Position numbers and translations under genes: made by a program. The notes beneath the pieces were generated by a model that saw only the letters and a program-made list of their open reading frames with translations, had not been told where the DNA came from and did no database searches. Positions 19,480-27,444 of a stretch of DNA of 48,000 nt are shown piece after piece. Origin of the DNA: Acidobacteriota bacterium (GTDB lineage: Bacteria; Actinomycetota; Acidimicrobiia; Acidimicrobiales; Acidimicrobilacustridaceae); contig JAGWYK010000003.1 of NCBI GenBank assembly GCA_018969405.1, positions 1 to 48,000 of the forward strand, in the 5' to 3' direction. Each line of letters starts with the position of its first letter. The first letter of the stretch is position 1.

Positions 19480-21342
19480 GTGCCCGTCGAGCAGCCGAGC
19501 TTCGATCTCGGTGACGCCGACGCGCCGGCGCCCCACAGACCGCAGCCCCCTGCTCCCGAGCCGCGGGCACCCGACGCGCCGCTCGTCGTGCGCGTCCGTC
19601 CCGATCAGCCCGCCATCGCTCGGCTCTTCGACTACACCGTCCCTGCGTCGCTCGTCGAGCACATCCGGGTCGGCACCATGGTCCGGATCCCCCTGCACGG
19701 TCGACGGGTGGGAGGTTGGGTCGTCGCCGTCGGTGTCGAGCCCGACACCGGACTGACCCTGCAGCCCATCGCCGGGGTGTCCGGCTGGGGACCTCCGCCC
19801 GAGGTGGTGGAGCTGGCCGACTGGGCGGCCTGGCGCTGGGCGGGCCGACCGGCCTCGATCCTGCGCACCGCCTCACCGGCCCGGATGGTGCGGGCGGTGC
19901 CCCGACGCGACGGTGCGCCCTTCACGGCTCCGGTGGCCGTGGCCACCACCGAACTCACCGACCTCGCCGCCGAGGCCCTGGCCCAGTCGGTGAGCACCGT
20001 CCGGCTGCCCCCGACCGCCGATGTGCATCCGCTGCTGGTCGCCCTCGCCGCCCGCGGACCGCTGCTGGTCATCGGTCCGTCGGCCACCACCATGCGTCGT
20101 CTGGCTCTGCGTCTGCGTCGAGCCGGTGTGGGGGTGGCGCTGCTGCCCGATGAGTGGGCCGGGGCCCGCGCCGGCGCCGTGTGCGTGTTCGGCACCCGGG
20201 CGGCAGCCTGGGCTCCCATCGCCGAGCCGGCGGTCATCGTCGTGCTCGACGAGCACGACGAGGCGCTGCAGCAGGAGCAGGCGCCGACATGGAACGGACG
20301 TGATGTGGCCATCGAGCGGGCCCGTCGTGCCGGGGTGCCCTGTGTGCTGGTGTCGCCCATGCCCTCGCTCGAAGCCGTCGCCCGCGGTCCGGTGCTGGTC
20401 CCGTCGCGCGCCACCGAACGGGCGGGATGGCCGATCGTCGACGTCGTCGATCGGCGTGATGCGGCGCCGGGTGAGGGTCTGTTCAGCGATCGTCTCGTCG
20501 CTGCGCTCCGCCGCGAGGGTCCGGCTGGTGGGGCGGGAGGCGCAGCGGGCCGGATCGTGTGCCTCCTCAACCGCAAGGGGAGATCCCGGCTGCTGGCCTG
20601 CGCCGGATGCGGCGCCATCGCCACCTGTGCCGAGTGCCAGGGTGCAGTCGTCCAGGGCGATGACGGCCAACTGGTGTGCACCCGGTGCACCGCCACCCGG
20701 CCACCGGTGTGCACCGGCTGCGGAACCACGCGCCTGCGCAACCTCCGGGCCGGGGTGTCGCGGGTGCGTGAGGAGCTCGAGGCCCTCGCCCGCGAGCCGG
20801 TGATCGACATCACCGCCGGCTCGACGCCGCCCCGGGCCGATGCACGCATCATCATCGGCACCGAGGCCGCGCTGCATCTCATCGACGATGCCGCGGTCGT
20901 GGCGCTGCTCGATCTGGATCAGGAACTGCTCGCTCCCCGATACCGCGCCGCCGAGGAGACCCTTGCGCTGCTGGTGCGCGCCGCACGGCTCCTCGGTCCA
21001 CGGGAACGCGGTGGTCGCTTGCTGCTGCAGACCCGCCTGCCCGACCATCCCGTGGTGCTGGCTGCGCTGCATGCCGATCCCGCTCGGGTCAGCGACGCCG
21101 ATGCCCTCCGCCGTCGTCCGCTCGGCCTCCCGCCGTTCCGCGCCAGCGCCGCGGTGTCCGGTGCCGCCGCCCCCGCATGGATCGCAGCGCTGGGAGCACC
21201 ACCGGGCATCGATGTGCTCGGCCCCGCCGAGGACCGTTGGCTGCTGCGGGCCGACGATCATCGCCTGCTGTGCGACACCATCGCCCGGGTGCCCCGTCCC
21301 CCCGGGCGGCTGCGGATCGAGGTCGATCCGATGCGCCTCTAG
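19480..21342 (+). CDS. priA: PriA-like protein (primosomal N' type), probably without helicase activity
   Basis: About 620 residues from the GTG at 19480; the start is uncertain because no good SD is present. The N-terminal 3'-DNA-binding domain has FDYTVPASL and a GxxVxIPLHGRRVGGWV segment. The zinc-binding insert is intact, with cysteines in CAGCGAIATCAEC and CTRCTATRPPVCTGCG. The helicase core is degenerate: the Walker A site is replaced by LLVIGPSATTMRRLALRL with no GxGKT, and motif II reads VLDEHDEAL. Actinobacterial PriA proteins are known to be degenerate in this way, and are thought to keep a structural replication-restart role. The TAG stop shares a CTAG tetramer with the stop of the opposing gene. 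Confidence 0.85.
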   Translation: MPVEQPSFDLGDADAPAPHRPQPPAPEPRAPDAPLVVRVRPDQPAIARLFDYTVPASLVEHIRVGTMVRIPLHGRRVGGWVVAVGVEPDTGLTLQPIAGVSGWGPPPEVVELADWAAWRWAGRPASILRTASPARMVRAVPRRDGAPFTAPVAVATTELTDLAAEALAQSVSTVRLPPTADVHPLLVALAARGPLLVIGPSATTMRRLALRLRRAGVGVALLPDEWAGARAGAVCVFGTRAAAWAPIAEPAVIVVLDEHDEALQQEQAPTWNGRDVAIERARRAGVPCVLVSPMPSLEAVARGPVLVPSRATERAGWPIVDVVDRRDAAPGEGLFSDRLVAALRREGPAGGAGGAAGRIVCLLNRKGRSRLLACAGCGAIATCAECQGAVVQGDDGQLVCTRCTATRPPVCTGCGTTRLRNLRAGVSRVREELEALAREPVIDITAGSTPPRADARIIIGTEAALHLIDDAAVVALLDLDQELLAPRYRAAEETLALLVRAARLLGPRERGGRLLLQTRLPDHPVVLAALHADPARVSDADALRRRPLGLPPFRASAAVSGAAAPAWIAALGAPPGIDVLGPAEDRWLLRADDHRLLCDTIARVPRPPGRLRIEVDPMRL

Positions 21343-21869
21343 CGCTCGGTGCTCCAGCCGGCCCGGCGGGCCTCGTAGCAGGCGATGGCGGCTGCGGTTC
21401 CGACGTTGAGCGAACCGATGCGACCGGTCTGGGGGATGTACCCGAGCCCGTCGTTGTCGGCGAGCAGTTCCTTCGACAGTCCGCGGTCCTCGTGGCCGAG
21501 GGCCAGACACACATCGCCGTGCAGGTCCAGCTCGTGCAGCGGTCGGGCCGACTCGGCCAGTTCGATCCCGAGGAGGCGGTAGCCGGCGGCCCGGATCGAG
21601 GCGATGGCCTCCGCGGTGGTCTCGCAGGTGGTCCAGGTGATGAAGCGCTGGGAGCCGAGCGCCGTCTTGTTCACCTTGGTGTCGTTCGGTGAGGGGGCGC
21701 CGACCAGCCACATCTGTTCGACGGAGTAGGCCGCCGCCGTGCGCATGATGGCGCCGACGTTGAACGGGTTCTGCACACCGTCGAGCAGGAGCGCCAGCCG
21801 GTCATCGGTGCGTCGTCGCCAGTCACGGTGGAGACGTTTGAGTTCGGTGCCGCCGAGTGAACGGGTCAT
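21339..21869 (-). CDS. SpoU/TrmH-family RNA 2'-O-methyltransferase
   Basis: 176-residue SPOUT methyltransferase without an extra N-terminal domain. Motif 1 is LLLDGVQNPFNVGAIMRTA, motif 2 is ALGHEDRGL and motif 3 with the trefoil knot is IGSLNVGTAAAIACYE. The compact size and the NPFNVGAIMR form suggest TrmH (tRNA Gm18), but SpoU paralogues are hard to tell apart; a longer SpoU protein is encoded at 34813-35649. The ATG overlaps the stop of the upstream RsmC-like gene (ATGA on the minus strand), so the two methyltransferases form a coupled pair. It converges on priA with no intergenic DNA. Confidence 0.88.
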   Translation of the reverse strand: MTRSLGGTELKRLHRDWRRRTDDRLALLLDGVQNPFNVGAIMRTAAAYSVEQMWLVGAPSPNDTKVNKTALGSQRFITWTTCETTAEAIASIRAAGYRLLGIELAESARPLHELDLHGDVCLALGHEDRGLSKELLADNDGLGYIPQTGRIGSLNVGTAAAIACYEARRAGWSTER

Positions 21870-22513
21870 CGGGGCGACACCTCGAGCAGGCGGTAGCCGG
21901 CCCGCGACACCAGCCGTTCGGTGGACCAGCCCTGGGCCCGCAACCACTCGGTGAGCGAGTCCGCGCCGAGATGGCGCTGCACCACGAGCCACGCCCGACC
22001 CTCGGGGCTCAGGCGATCGAGCCAGGTGACCAGCAGCGAGTGGAGGGCCGCCTTGCCGATACGGATCGGGGGATTGGACCAGATGCCGTCGAAGCGCTGG
22101 TCGCCGAGTCCGGCCATGGCGGCGGGATCCCCGGCCACCGGGGTGCCCTCGGGGTCGACCACCACGGGCCGCACATTGGGCAGGGAGTTGGCGACGGCGT
22201 TGCGGGCGCACAGGTCGACCGCCCGTTCGTTGACGTCCACCGCCCAGACGGTGGCCCCCGGGGCCCGGCGGGCCAGGGTGAGGGCGATCGGTCCGTAGCC
22301 GCACCCGAGGTCGAGGACACTCCCCATGGTCGTCGAGGGCGACGGTGCCTCCTGCAGCAGCAGTCGGGTGCCGGGATCGATGCGATCAGCGGAGAACACC
22401 CCGGCGTCGGTGGTGAGGCGCAGGTCGCCGTCGGGCAGCGAGAGATCGACGGTGCGCGGCTCGGACATCACCCCGGGACGTCGGGAGAAGTACTGGGAGG
22501 ACCGACCGGACAC
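21866..22513 (-). CDS. RsmC-like class I methyltransferase (probable rRNA guanine-N2)
   Basis: 215 residues from a GTG. The opening GRSSQYFSRRPGV (usual HYFxxxP) and LTTDAGVFSADRIDPGTRLLL are typical of the actinobacterial RsmC/RlmG-like family. The SAM site is VLDLGCGYGPIALTLAR. The target-base motif NPPIRIG is present, and the C-terminal strands end GYRLLEVSP. E. coli RsmC methylates G1207 of 16S rRNA, but this protein has only the catalytic half, so the exact target is open. It is transcribed divergently from def across a 22-base gap. TAGCGT sits six bases before the GTG on the minus strand. Confidence 0.85.
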   Translation of the reverse strand: MSGRSSQYFSRRPGVMSEPRTVDLSLPDGDLRLTTDAGVFSADRIDPGTRLLLQEAPSPSTTMGSVLDLGCGYGPIALTLARRAPGATVWAVDVNERAVDLCARNAVANSLPNVRPVVVDPEGTPVAGDPAAMAGLGDQRFDGIWSNPPIRIGKAALHSLLVTWLDRLSPEGRAWLVVQRHLGADSLTEWLRAQGWSTERLVSRAGYRLLEVSPR

Positions 22514-22519
22514 CTCCCG

Positions 22520-22529
22520 ACGCTACCCT
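22520..22529. promoter_or_regulatory. Overlapping divergent -10 boxes, rsmC-like gene and def
   Basis: On the + strand TACCCT (22524-22529) is followed by six bases and the def GTG at 22536. On the - strand TAGCGT (complement of 22520-22525) is followed by six bases and the rsmC-like GTG at 22513. The two boxes share the TA pair at 22524-22525. All 22 intergenic bases are accounted for, and both mRNAs would be leaderless. Confidence 0.55.
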
Positions 22530-22535
22530 TGGGCC

Positions 22536-23075
22536 GTGGCTCCTCATGTCATCCGCATCATCGGTGATCCCGTGCTCAAGCAGCGGGCCTCGGAGGTCGA
22601 ACGTGTCGACGGCGCCTTCGCCCGACTCGTCGAGGACATGTTCGTCACCATGTACGAGGCCCCCGGCGTGGGTCTCGCCGCGCCGCAGGTCGGTGTGCAG
22701 CAGCGCTTCTTCGTCTACGACCACGACGACGATCCCGGAGTCATCATCAACCCGACGATCGTCGAGAGCAGGGGAGAGGCGGCCTTCGTCGAGGGCTGCC
22801 TGTCGGTCCCGGGTCTCCATTGGGAGATCATCCGACCGGCTGAGATCCACGTGAAGGGCTTCGATCTCGATGGCAACGAACTCGATCTCGAGCTCGACGA
22901 CTTCGCCTGTCGCGTGTTCCAGCACGAGATCGATCATCTCGACGGCGTGCTGCTCATCGAGCACCTCACCGACGAGCAGCGAGCAGAGGCTCGACGGGCC
23001 CTTTCCGATCTGCGCATGCGTCGTCTCGCCCCGCCGGAGCCCGATCTCGCCCCTGGCCGGCTCCGCATCATCTGA
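22536..23075 (+). CDS. def: Peptide deformylase
   Basis: Removes the formyl group from the N-terminal methionine of new proteins. 179 residues from the GTG at 22536. All three family motifs are present: GVGLAAPQVG, EGCLSVPG with metal ligand C88, and HEIDHLDG with H130 and H134 as metal ligands. The frame is open upstream, but an earlier start would run into the divergent gene. It pairs with fmt (formyl addition) five bases downstream, the usual def-fmt arrangement. Confidence 0.97.
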   Translation: MAPHVIRIIGDPVLKQRASEVERVDGAFARLVEDMFVTMYEAPGVGLAAPQVGVQQRFFVYDHDDDPGVIINPTIVESRGEAAFVEGCLSVPGLHWEIIRPAEIHVKGFDLDGNELDLELDDFACRVFQHEIDHLDGVLLIEHLTDEQRAEARRALSDLRMRRLAPPEPDLAPGRLRII

Positions 23076-23080
23076 CCACG

Positions 23081-23977
23081 GTGACCTCCGCGCTGGCCCG
23101 ACCCGGTGCCACCCCGCGTCGTATCGCCTATCTCGGCACGCCCGAGGTCGCCGTGCCGACCCTGCGGGCCATCCACGCCGCCGGGTTCGAGATCCCGATC
23201 GTGGTCTCCCGCCCGGACCGCCGGCGCGGTCGCGGCGGTGCACTCTCGCCGAGTCCGGTGAAGGCAGCCGCCCTCGAGCTCGGACTCGAGGTCACCGACG
23301 ATCTCGCCGCGCTCGTCCGTCACGATGTCGATCTCGCCGTCGTGGTGGCCTACGGCCGCATCATCCCCACGGCGCTGCTCGAGCACATCCCCATGGTGAA
23401 TCTGCACTTCTCGCTGCTGCCGCGCTGGCGCGGTGCGGCGCCGGTCGAACGGGCGCTGCTGGCCGGAGACACGCACACCGGGGTGTGCCTCATGGCGGTC
23501 GCCGAGGGTCTCGACACCGGTGACGTCTACGCCACCGCCACCACGGACATCGCCGGGGACGACACGCTCGAGACCCTGCGGAGCCGACTGGTGGCGGCGG
23601 GCACCGACCTGGTGCTGCAGGCCCTGCGCGAGGGGTTCGGCGAGCCGCGGCCCCAGGTGGGCGAGCCGATCACCGCGACCAAGATCGATCCCGCCGAGCT
23701 CGAGCTCGACTGGACGGCCCCGGCCCAGCAGCTGTCGCGACTGGTGCGTCTGGGTGGGGCCCGCACCACCTTCCGAGGTCGGCTGCTCAAGGTGTGGGCG
23801 GCGCGGGTGGTCCACCGTCAGGACCTGGCCCCCGGTCATCTCGACGGCGTGGTCGTCGGCACCGGTGACGGCGCACTGGAACTGGTCGAGGTGCAGGTGG
23901 AGGGCCGTGGTCGTGTGGCGGCGGCGGACTGGCGCAACGGGGTCCGTCCCACCGACGAGGATCGGCTCGGACGATGA
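23081..23977 (+). CDS. fmt: Methionyl-tRNA formyltransferase
   Basis: Formylates initiator Met-tRNA with 10-formyl-THF. 298 residues from GTG 23081. The N-terminal formyltransferase domain starts RIAYLGTPEVAVPTL. The catalytic region is VNLHFSLLPRWRGAAP (usual NVHASLLPRWRGAAP) followed by EGLDTGDVYA. The tRNA-binding C-terminal OB domain runs from about residue 205 (LDWTAPAQQLSRLVR, TTFRGRLLKVW). Overlaps rsmB by ATGA. The def-fmt-rsmB order is standard. Confidence 0.96.
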   Translation: MTSALARPGATPRRIAYLGTPEVAVPTLRAIHAAGFEIPIVVSRPDRRRGRGGALSPSPVKAAALELGLEVTDDLAALVRHDVDLAVVVAYGRIIPTALLEHIPMVNLHFSLLPRWRGAAPVERALLAGDTHTGVCLMAVAEGLDTGDVYATATTDIAGDDTLETLRSRLVAAGTDLVLQALREGFGEPRPQVGEPITATKIDPAELELDWTAPAQQLSRLVRLGGARTTFRGRLLKVWAARVVHRQDLAPGHLDGVVVGTGDGALELVEVQVEGRGRVAAADWRNGVRPTDEDRLGR

Positions 23978-25266
23978 CCGACTCGGGACGACCGGGGCGT
24001 CGATCCGGGGGGCGACCCCCCGCCGGAGGTCGACCGCGCCCGACCACATCCGGCGCCCGGGCCGGCGCAGGTCCCGAGGCTCGAACCCCGGCCCGAGCCG
24101 CGGCCCGCCCCGGTGTGGCGGCCCGCCGGCTCGCCGCCGAGGCGCTGGTGCGCATCGATGCGGACGGCGCCTACGCCAATCTGATCCTCCCCTCGATGCT
24201 CGATGCCAGCTCCCTCGACCGGCGTGATCGCGGGTTCGTGACCGAACTGGTCTACGGCGTCACCCGCATGGCCCGAGCCTGCGACTGGTTGGTCGACCGC
24301 TTCCTCCCCGATCCCGGTCGCATGGATGCCACCGCCCGGGCCTGGCTGCGCATGGGTGCGTTCCAGCTGGTGTTCCTCGACACCCCCGCCCATGCCGCGG
24401 TGGGAGCCACCGTCGACGCCGCCCCGCGGCGGATCGGCGGACTGTGCAACGCCGTGCTCCGCAGGGTCGCCACCTCCATGCCGATCACCTGGCCCTCCGA
24501 TGCGGTCCGTCTCAGTCAGCCCGACTGGATCCTCGAGCTGCTCACCGCCGATCTCGGCGCCACCGATGCCGTGGCGGCCTGTGAGGCCATGAACCGAGCG
24601 GCGACGGCCACCGTGCGCGAGGACGGCTACGTGCAGGACAGAGGTTCGCAATGGGTCGTCGCCGCCGCCGAGGTCGGCATCGGCGACCACGTGCTCGACA
24701 TGTGCGCGGCCCCCGGCGGCAAGGCCACTGCGCTCGCCGCCGCCGGTGCCCGGGTCGTCGCCTCGGATGTGCGTCGGTCCCGGGTCGGTCTCGTCGCCGA
24801 GAACGCCCAGCGCCTCGGGTTGGCCGCCGATTCGTTCATGGTGCTGGCCGCCGACGGCAGGGCGCTGCCGCTGCGACCCGGTCGGTTCGACATGGTGCTG
24901 CTCGATGCGCCCTGCTCCGGTCTCGGTGCCCTGCGACGCCGTCCCGACGCCCGGTGGCGGATCGCGCCCGGCGATGTCGCCGCCCTCGCCGAGCTCCAGC
25001 GCGAACTTGTCCGCTCGGCGCTCACCATGCTCCGACCCGGTGGCGAGCTCGTCTACAGCGTGTGCACGCTGGCGGCCGCCGAGTCCCGTGCCATCGACGA
25101 CTGGATCGCCACCGAATGGCCCGGACTGGTCGCCCTCGATCCCCCCGCCGCTCCCTGGCGGCCACTCGGGCGCGGGGCACTGCTGCTGCCGCAGGCCGCC
25201 GACACCGACGGCATGTACCTGCTGCGACTCCGCCTGCCCGAGGGCGGGGCAGACTCTCGTCCATGA
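23974..25266 (+). CDS. rsmB: 16S rRNA m5C967 methyltransferase (RsmB/Sun)
   Basis: 430 residues. A basic, Gly/Pro/Arg-rich, probably disordered tail occupies about residues 1-50. A NusB-like RNA-binding domain (about 50-180, with RDRGFVTELVYGVTR) and an m5C methyltransferase domain follow. The SAM site is DMCAAPGGKATALAAAGA. The two cysteines of the m5C mechanism are in LDAPCSGLGALRRRPD and VYSVCTLAAAE. The start ATG overlaps fmt, and the stop overlaps the ATG of the molybdopterin gene that follows. The basic tail is longer than in E. coli Sun and may help bind rRNA; that is inference. Confidence 0.94.
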   Translation: MTDSGRPGRRSGGRPPAGGRPRPTTSGARAGAGPEARTPARAAARPGVAARRLAAEALVRIDADGAYANLILPSMLDASSLDRRDRGFVTELVYGVTRMARACDWLVDRFLPDPGRMDATARAWLRMGAFQLVFLDTPAHAAVGATVDAAPRRIGGLCNAVLRRVATSMPITWPSDAVRLSQPDWILELLTADLGATDAVAACEAMNRAATATVREDGYVQDRGSQWVVAAAEVGIGDHVLDMCAAPGGKATALAAAGARVVASDVRRSRVGLVAENAQRLGLAADSFMVLAADGRALPLRPGRFDMVLLDAPCSGLGALRRRPDARWRIAPGDVAALAELQRELVRSALTMLRPGGELVYSVCTLAAAESRAIDDWIATEWPGLVALDPPAAPWRPLGRGALLLPQAADTDGMYLLRLRLPEGGADSRP

Positions 25267-25754
25267 CCGATCACGCCGCCACCACCACGCCGGCCGCCGA
25301 CTGTGCCGCCAAGGTGCTCACCGTGTCCGACGGCGTCGTCGCCGGCACCCGCGAGGATCGCTCCGGAGCGGCACTCGTGGCCCGCCTCGGCGAGGCCGGC
25401 TTCACCGTTGTGGAACACCGCGTCGTCGCCGATGGTCGTCACACCGTCGGCGAAGCGCTGGTCGAGATGGCGGCGGAGTTCAACGGACTCATCGTCTCCA
25501 CCGGCGGGACGGGGTTCGGTCCCCGTGATCTCACCCCCGAGGGCACCGCCGTCGTGCTCGATCGCGAGGCTCCCGGGCTCGCCGAGGCCATGCGAGCGGT
25601 GAATCCGCTCGGACGCCTCTCGCGGGGGCGGGCCGGCACCCGAGGGGCTGCGCTCATCATCAACACCCCGGGCTCCACCGGCGGGGCGATCGAATGTCTC
25701 GAGGCCGTCCTCGACGTCATCCCCCATGCCGTGCGACTCCTCGCCGGCGACTGA
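25263..25754 (+). CDS. mog: MogA/MoaB-family molybdopterin adenylyltransferase
   Basis: 163 residues from ATG 25263, overlapping the rsmB stop (ATGA). The fold entry is VLTVSDGVVAGTREDRSG. The substrate loop is STGGTGFGPRDLTPE and the C-terminal block is INTPGSTGGAIECLEAVL, both diagnostic of the MoaB/Mog superfamily. Mog adenylylates molybdopterin before metal insertion; MoaB is the close homologue, and the two cannot be separated safely by eye. No other molybdenum cofactor gene is in the window. It takes the position where many Actinomycetota carry rpe between rsmB and ribD. The 54 bases to ribD carry a promoter-like box. Confidence 0.88.
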   Translation: MTDHAATTTPAADCAAKVLTVSDGVVAGTREDRSGAALVARLGEAGFTVVEHRVVADGRHTVGEALVEMAAEFNGLIVSTGGTGFGPRDLTPEGTAVVLDREAPGLAEAMRAVNPLGRLSRGRAGTRGAALIINTPGSTGGAIECLEAVLDVIPHAVRLLAGD

Positions 25755-25796
25755 GTCCCGTCCTCGGCGGGTGGGAGGCGCTCGGAGGACGGCTGA

Positions 25797-25802
25797 TACC
25801 TT
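25797..25802 (+). promoter_or_regulatory. -10 box of the ribD promoter
   Basis: TACCTT is followed by CGAGCC (six bases) and then an in-frame ATC at 25809, the position where other genes here have ATG or GTG. The gap after the mog gene has no room for an FMN riboswitch and shows none of its conserved blocks. Confidence 0.45.
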
Positions 25803-25808
25803 CGAGCC

Positions 25809-26825
25809 ATCGCGACCATCCCGACCGACGAGGCCCGCATGGGTCAGGCCATGGAGGCCGCAGCCACCGCCCGTCGCCGGGTCGCTCCGCGTCCGTGGGT
25901 GGGGGCGGTGGTGGTGCCGGCGGGGGTGCCCGACCATCCCGGCTTCATCGGTGCCACCGATGGCCGTACCGGCCCCCATGCCGAGATCGTCGCCCTCCGG
26001 GCCGCCGGTGACGCTGCGGTGGGTTCCACGCTCCATGTGACCCTCGAACCCTGTTCGCATCACGGGCTCACCCCGCCCTGTGCCGATGCCGTGATCGCCG
26101 CCGGGGTGGCCCGGGTGGTCGTCGGTGTCAGCGATCCCGATCCCGCAGTGGCTGGGGCGGGCATCGAGCGGCTCCGGGCCGCCGGTGTCGAGGTGGTCGT
26201 CGGTGTGGCCGCCGATGCCGTGGCTGCGCAGCTGGCGCCCTACCTCCACCATCGGCGCACCGGTCGCCCCTATGTGGTCCTCAAGGTGGCGGCCACCCTC
26301 GACGGGCGCACCGCCGCCCCCGATGGCACCTCGCAGTGGATCACCGGCCCCGAGGCCCGGCTCGACGTCCATCGTCTCCGGGCCGACAGCGACGCCATCG
26401 CCGTCGGCGCCGGCACGGTTCGGGCCGACGATCCTGCACTCACCGTCCGCCTCCCGGAGGGCGAGCGCGGCCCCGACGACACCGAGCCGCTCCGGGTCGT
26501 GCTCGGCGCCGCCCCGGCCGGAGCAGCCGTCCATCCCTGTCTGGAGCTCTCCGGTGATCCCGCTGCTGTCCTCGACGAGTTGGGGGCACGAGGGGTGCTG
26601 CAGCTGCTGGTGGAGGGAGGGGCCGGCGTCGCCGGGACCCTGCACCGGGCCGGACTGGTCGATCGCTACGTCGTCTACCTGGCTCCCGCCCTGTTCGGCG
26701 GTGACGACGGTGCTCCCATGTTCGCCGGTCCCGGATCGGGCTCGATCGACGGCCTCCGGCGCCTCCGAATTGTGGAGATGCGTCGGGTCGGCGACGATCT
26801 GCGGCTGGATCTGGAAGGAATCTGA
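25809..26825 (+). CDS. ribD: Bifunctional riboflavin deaminase-reductase RibD, probable ATC start
   Basis: Deaminates and reduces the pyrimidine intermediate of riboflavin synthesis. The deaminase zinc site is H57 (PHAE), C82 and C91 (EPCSHHGLTPPC). The reductase half (from about residue 150) has VLKVAATLDGRTA, SQWITGPEAR and VEGGAGVAGTL. The first standard start is ATG 25839, but the codons before it (TDEARM, with the ATG as M) align with the conserved (D/E)EYYM opening of RibD. In-frame codons back to the TGA at 25794 contain no ATG, GTG, TTG or CTG, so I propose ATC 25809 (338 residues). A weak SD (GACGAGG) before 25839 is the argument against. PRPWVG replaces the usual NPxVG. Confidence 0.9.
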   Translation: MATIPTDEARMGQAMEAAATARRRVAPRPWVGAVVVPAGVPDHPGFIGATDGRTGPHAEIVALRAAGDAAVGSTLHVTLEPCSHHGLTPPCADAVIAAGVARVVVGVSDPDPAVAGAGIERLRAAGVEVVVGVAADAVAAQLAPYLHHRRTGRPYVVLKVAATLDGRTAAPDGTSQWITGPEARLDVHRLRADSDAIAVGAGTVRADDPALTVRLPEGERGPDDTEPLRVVLGAAPAGAAVHPCLELSGDPAAVLDELGARGVLQLLVEGGAGVAGTLHRAGLVDRYVVYLAPALFGGDDGAPMFAGPGSGSIDGLRRLRIVEMRRVGDDLRLDLEGI

Positions 26826-26826
26826 C

Positions 26827-27444
26827 ATGTTCACCGGAATCGTCGAGGAACTGGGCTCGGTCATCTCCCGCGATGGCACGCGCCTGCGCATCGGCGCGCG
26901 CACCGTCCTCGAGGGTGTGGGCATCGGTGATTCCACGGCGGTCAACGGGTGCTGTCTCACCGTGGTCGCCTTCGATCTCGACGCCGGCTGGTGGGAGGCC
27001 GAGGTCAGTGCCGAGACCGACGCCCGTACGGTGCTCGGCTCGCTGCGGCCCGGGGATCCGGTCAACCTCGAACGTCCGGTGCGGCTCGCCGACCGCCTCG
27101 GCGGCCACCTGGTGCAGGGACATGTCGACGCCGTGGGCGAGATCCTCGACCCGGCCCCCGATCTGCGGGTGCGGGTCCCGGCCCATCTCATGCGCTACAT
27201 CGTCGAGAAGGGTTCCATCACCGTCGACGGCGTGTCGCTCACCGTCGTCATCCCCACCGAGGACACCTTCACGGTGGCGGTCATCCCGCACACCGCGGCG
27301 GTCACCACGCTCGGCACCAAAGGGACCGGCGCCACCGTCAATCTCGAGGTCGACGTCATCGCCAAGTACACCGAGCGACTCCTCGCCGGCCAGCTCGCCG
27401 CGATCGCCGAGCCCACCCCCCAGCGGCCCCAGGAGGCCCGATGA
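26827..27444 (+). CDS. ribE: Riboflavin synthase, alpha chain
   Basis: Dismutates two lumazines to riboflavin. 205 residues from ATG 26827, one base after the ribD stop. The two lumazine-binding barrels are visible. The first starts MFTGIVEELGSV and contains STAVNGCCLTVV; the second contains GGHLVQGHVDAVGEI and GSITVDGVSLTVV. The C-terminal helix ends DVIAKYTERLL before a short variable tail. An AGGAGG SD for ribBA lies within the last codons, and the stop overlaps the ribBA ATG. Confidence 0.97.
   Translation: MFTGIVEELGSVISRDGTRLRIGARTVLEGVGIGDSTAVNGCCLTVVAFDLDAGWWEAEVSAETDARTVLGSLRPGDPVNLERPVRLADRLGGHLVQGHVDAVGEILDPAPDLRVRVPAHLMRYIVEKGSITVDGVSLTVVIPTEDTFTVAVIPHTAAVTTLGTKGTGATVNLEVDVIAKYTERLLAGQLAAIAEPTPQRPQEAR

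Noticed and set aside
25755-25808. FMN riboswitch before ribD
   Set aside because: The 54-base gap is too short and has none of the RFN conserved blocks.
25053-27191. 712-codon minus-strand open frame across rsmB, mog, ribD and ribE
   Set aside because: Opposes four well-supported genes and lacks any recognisable domain.
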